Program-made: the position numbers and the translations under genes | The notes under the pieces: generated by a model | The model's input: only the letters and a program-made list of their open reading frames with translations | Database searches by the model: none | Told to the model about the DNA's origin: nothing | In this document: positions 62,041-64,000 of the stretch, piece after piece | How the letters are laid out: each line of letters starts with the position of its first letter | Position numbering within the stretch: position 1 is the stretch's first letter | DNA from: CAKZYD01 sp039814715 | Lineage (GTDB): Bacteria; Pseudomonadota; Alphaproteobacteria; Sphingomonadales; CAKZYD01 | Direction of reading: 5' to 3' | Length of the DNA stretch: 64,000 bases | Assembly (NCBI GenBank): GCA_039814715.1 | Contig: JBCCAR010000016.1 | Coordinates: 1 to 64,000 of the forward strand

Positions 62041-62991
62041 GTGCAGACATTTCTCGAATTTGAAAAGCCAATTGCTGAACTTGAAGATAAGATTTCAGAG
62101 CTGCGCGCTTTGTCTGGTAGTCAGTCAGACGTCAATCTCGACGATGAAATTGCAACGCTGTCTGACAAAGTCGAACGCACCCTCACAGAGCTCTACAGCA
62201 ACTTATCGGCTTGGCAGAAGGCGCAGGTTGCGCGCCATGCAGGCCGGCCGCATTTTTCAGATTATATGACGCGGCTTATGACTGATTTTACGCCCTTAGC
62301 CGGCGATCGCAATTTTGCTGATGATGAAGCTATCATGGGCGGCCTTGCGCGCTTTCGCGGTCAATCCGTGGTCGTTATGGGCCATGAAAAAGGCAAAGAT
62401 ACAAAGTCGCGTTTGCACCATAATTTTGGAATGGCACGGCCAGAAGGCTACCGCAAAGCCGTACGTTTAATGGATTTGGCGGACCGGTATGATATCCCCG
62501 TCGTCAGCTTTGTGGATACATCGGGCGCATATCCAGGCGTTGGCGCAGAAGAGCGCGGCCAGGCCGAAGCCATTGCCCGCTCCACAGCCAAGTGTTTGGA
62601 CATGAAAGTCCCAATGGTGACTGCAATTGTGGGCGAGGGTGGTTCCGGCGGCGCAGTCGCCATCGCTGTTGGAAACCGTGTCATTATGCTGGAACACAGC
62701 ATCTATTCTGTCATCTCGCCAGAAGGCTGCGCGTCCATTTTGTGGCGCTCTGCTGAAAAAGCCTCTGAAGCAGCAAAACAACTGCGCTTTACAGCGCAAG
62801 ATCTACTGTCTTTCGGCATCATCGATACAGTCATCTCAGAACCCATCGGCGGCGCACACCGCGATCCAGCTGGCGTTATTGATGCGCTTGGAAACGCGAT
62901 TGATGGCTATCTTTATGACATGGCGGAGGTCCCTGCCGATACCCTGCGTGAAGAACGCGAAGAAAAGTTCCTCGCCATGGGCCAGCTTTAA
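62041..62991 (+). CDS. accA: Acetyl-CoA carboxylase carboxyltransferase subunit alpha
   Basis: A 316-residue subunit that, with AccD, transfers CO2 from biotin to acetyl-CoA in fatty-acid synthesis. It starts LEFEKPIAELEDKISELRA and contains RPHFSDYMTRL, HEKGKDTKSRLHHNFGMARP and SFVDTSGAYPGVGAEERGQ, then VGEGGSGGAVAIAVGNRV. All are family signatures. The start is GTG at 62041. It is the plus-strand gene after xerD, and converges on secA. Confidence 0.97.
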   Translation: MQTFLEFEKPIAELEDKISELRALSGSQSDVNLDDEIATLSDKVERTLTELYSNLSAWQKAQVARHAGRPHFSDYMTRLMTDFTPLAGDRNFADDEAIMGGLARFRGQSVVVMGHEKGKDTKSRLHHNFGMARPEGYRKAVRLMDLADRYDIPVVSFVDTSGAYPGVGAEERGQAEAIARSTAKCLDMKVPMVTAIVGEGGSGGAVAIAVGNRVIMLEHSIYSVISPEGCASILWRSAEKASEAAKQLRFTAQDLLSFGIIDTVISEPIGGAHRDPAGVIDALGNAIDGYLYDMAEVPADTLREEREEKFLAMGQL

Positions 62992-63083
62992 GACCGCGCG
63001 AGCGCCAGCATCACTAGAAACGACGCTCATGGGGCGGCCAGGGGATGGCGGAAGCGCTGATCGCAATACAATTATCGCTGCTT

Positions 63084-64000
63084 TTAAAGCGACCCGTGGC
63101 AATGTTTGTATTTCTTCCCAGAGCCGCAAGGGCAAGGCGCATTGCGGCTGACTTTACCATAGGCATCGCCGCCCTGGATGGGGGCGGGGCCCGCGTCTTC
63201 CATTTCATTCTCGCCTGTTACGGGGTCCATGTGCTCAATGGTGATGCCGGTTGGCGCTTCTGGTAGCGGCGGGGCTTCTTCCATTTGCATGTTAATGCGG
63301 GCGAGCGCTTTGGTCACCTGTTGACGTGTTGTGACCAGCAGGCCTTCAAACATGCCAAAGGCTTCAGATTTATACTCGTTGAGCGGGTTGCGCTGGGCAT
63401 AGGCGCGCAGGCCGATGACGCTGCGCAGCGAGTCTAGCGTCGCCAGATGTTCTTTCCAATGATGGTCTATGGTATTGAGCAGCAAGCTTTTTTCTACCTG
63501 GCGCCAAACATCAGGACCGGCCGCCGCCACGCGCTTGGCAAGATGTGTGTCCGCTTGGGTGTGGAGTTCTTCGCTCAATTCTTGCGGGTCAATCCCATCG
63601 CGCGCCACCAGCTCATCCACATTGAATGTCGTGCCAAAGACGTCTTCCAGGTTTTCTTTTAGGCCGTCCACATCCCACTGTTCAACGAACGCTTTGGCAG
63701 GCAAATGCGCGCTAACGATATCGTCAACGGTTTCTGCGCGCATATCAGCGACCGTTTCGGCCACGTCATCGGCGTCCATGATTTCCTTGCGCTGCTCATA
63801 GATGACTTTGCGCTGTTCATTCATGACGTCATCATATTGCAGCAGGTTTTTGCGGATGTCGTAGTTGCGCGCTTCGACCTTTTGCTGGGCTTTTTCAATC
63901 GCCTTGGTCAGCCATGGGTGGGTGATGGCTTCCCCTTCTTCCAGGCCGAGTTTCACAAGGATAGAATCCATACGCGTCTGCGGGCCAAAAATACGCAGCA
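63084..64000 (-). CDS. secA: SecA preprotein translocase ATPase, 3' part
   Basis: The C-terminal part (about 305 residues) of SecA, the ATPase motor of the Sec translocon; the gene runs off the right edge. The reading frame stays open through position 64000 (codons ending LRIFGPQTR just before the visible Met). The helical scaffold and wing show NYDIRKNLLQYDDVMNEQRK and HWKEHLATLDSLRSVIGLR. The last residues carry the zinc-binding SecB/lipid tail CPCGSGKKYKHCHG (Cys, Cys, Cys, His). It ends convergently with accA; the gap holds no clear terminator. Confidence 0.96.
   Translation of the reverse strand, partial: LRIFGPQTRMDSILVKLGLEEGEAITHPWLTKAIEKAQQKVEARNYDIRKNLLQYDDVMNEQRKVIYEQRKEIMDADDVAETVADMRAETVDDIVSAHLPAKAFVEQWDVDGLKENLEDVFGTTFNVDELVARDGIDPQELSEELHTQADTHLAKRVAAAGPDVWRQVEKSLLLNTIDHHWKEHLATLDSLRSVIGLRAYAQRNPLNEYKSEAFGMFEGLLVTTRQQVTKALARINMQMEEAPPLPEAPTGITIEHMDPVTGENEMEDAGPAPIQGGDAYGKVSRNAPCPCGSGKKYKHCHGSL

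Noticed and set aside
1..64000. CRISPR arrays, insertion sequences, tRNA or rRNA genes
   Set aside because: No regularly spaced direct repeats, no transposase genes and no cloverleaf sequences were noticed while reading.

Overview
The window looks like the chromosome of an aerobic Gram-negative alphaproteobacterium, plausibly Hyphomonadaceae/Caulobacterales-like; the genus cannot be fixed by reading alone. Signs are a two-gene cobalamin methionine synthase, the neighbourhood rpmB / phytase-like protein / cobT / cobS / DnaJ-like / bolA, a tiny membrane-peptide gene upstream of xerD, a 7Fe ferredoxin, CarD and RpoH, and an outer-membrane biology with TonB receptor, MlaA and many exported proteins. 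Genes are tightly packed, with many ATGA-type overlaps and several convergent pairs whose stop codons interlock. No tRNA, rRNA, CRISPR array or insertion sequence was seen. Layout: 1-10.8 kb is mixed housekeeping (REP-like repeat pair, M18 aminopeptidase, Bcr/CflA-type MFS pump, FolB-like protein, FAD monooxygenase, an OxyR-like regulator lacking the peroxidatic cysteine, an M28 exopeptidase, EttA, a GNAT enzyme, MlaA). 10.9-16.6 kb is a methionine operon: an ArsR-methyltransferase regulator with a palindromic operator just upstream, then metF and the two halves of MetH. 16.7-19.0 kb is an AT-richer, minus-strand insert with an SMC-like ATPase and a DUF4435/TOPRIM protein, the gene pair of the PARIS anti-phage system, together with a small overlapping upstream ORF; it abuts the end of a Kef-type antiporter gene. 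20.8-28 kb holds an atypical QueD homologue, an IscU-like scaffold, rpoH, carD, fdxA, a TerB protein, an S4-domain protein and a SUV3-like helicase. 28-34.8 kb is a glycosyltransferase, an unrecognised exported protein, a DUF885 metalloprotease and two poorly known proteins. 34.8-37 kb is methylmalonyl-CoA mutase, followed at 37-37.7 kb by an AbrB-Doc toxin-antitoxin pair. 37.8-48.5 kb is an accessory stretch of transporters, two SDR dehydrogenases, a TetR regulator, MsrA, a TonB receptor and a possible surface-sorted protein. 48.5-54.8 kb has meaB, rpmB, cobT, cobS and bolA. 54.8-64 kb has transporters, aroB-aroK, a small membrane peptide plus a large exported protein, xerD, accA and the 3' end of secA. 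Vitamin B12 is a recurrent theme: MetH uses methylcobalamin, methylmalonyl-CoA mutase uses adenosylcobalamin, MeaB protects that mutase, and CobS/CobT insert cobalt in aerobic B12 synthesis. The most striking accessory element is the PARIS-like pair. Other points of interest are catalytic or ligand residues missing in the OxyR, QueD and IscU homologues, and very small genes at 40334-40453 and 58921-59052.
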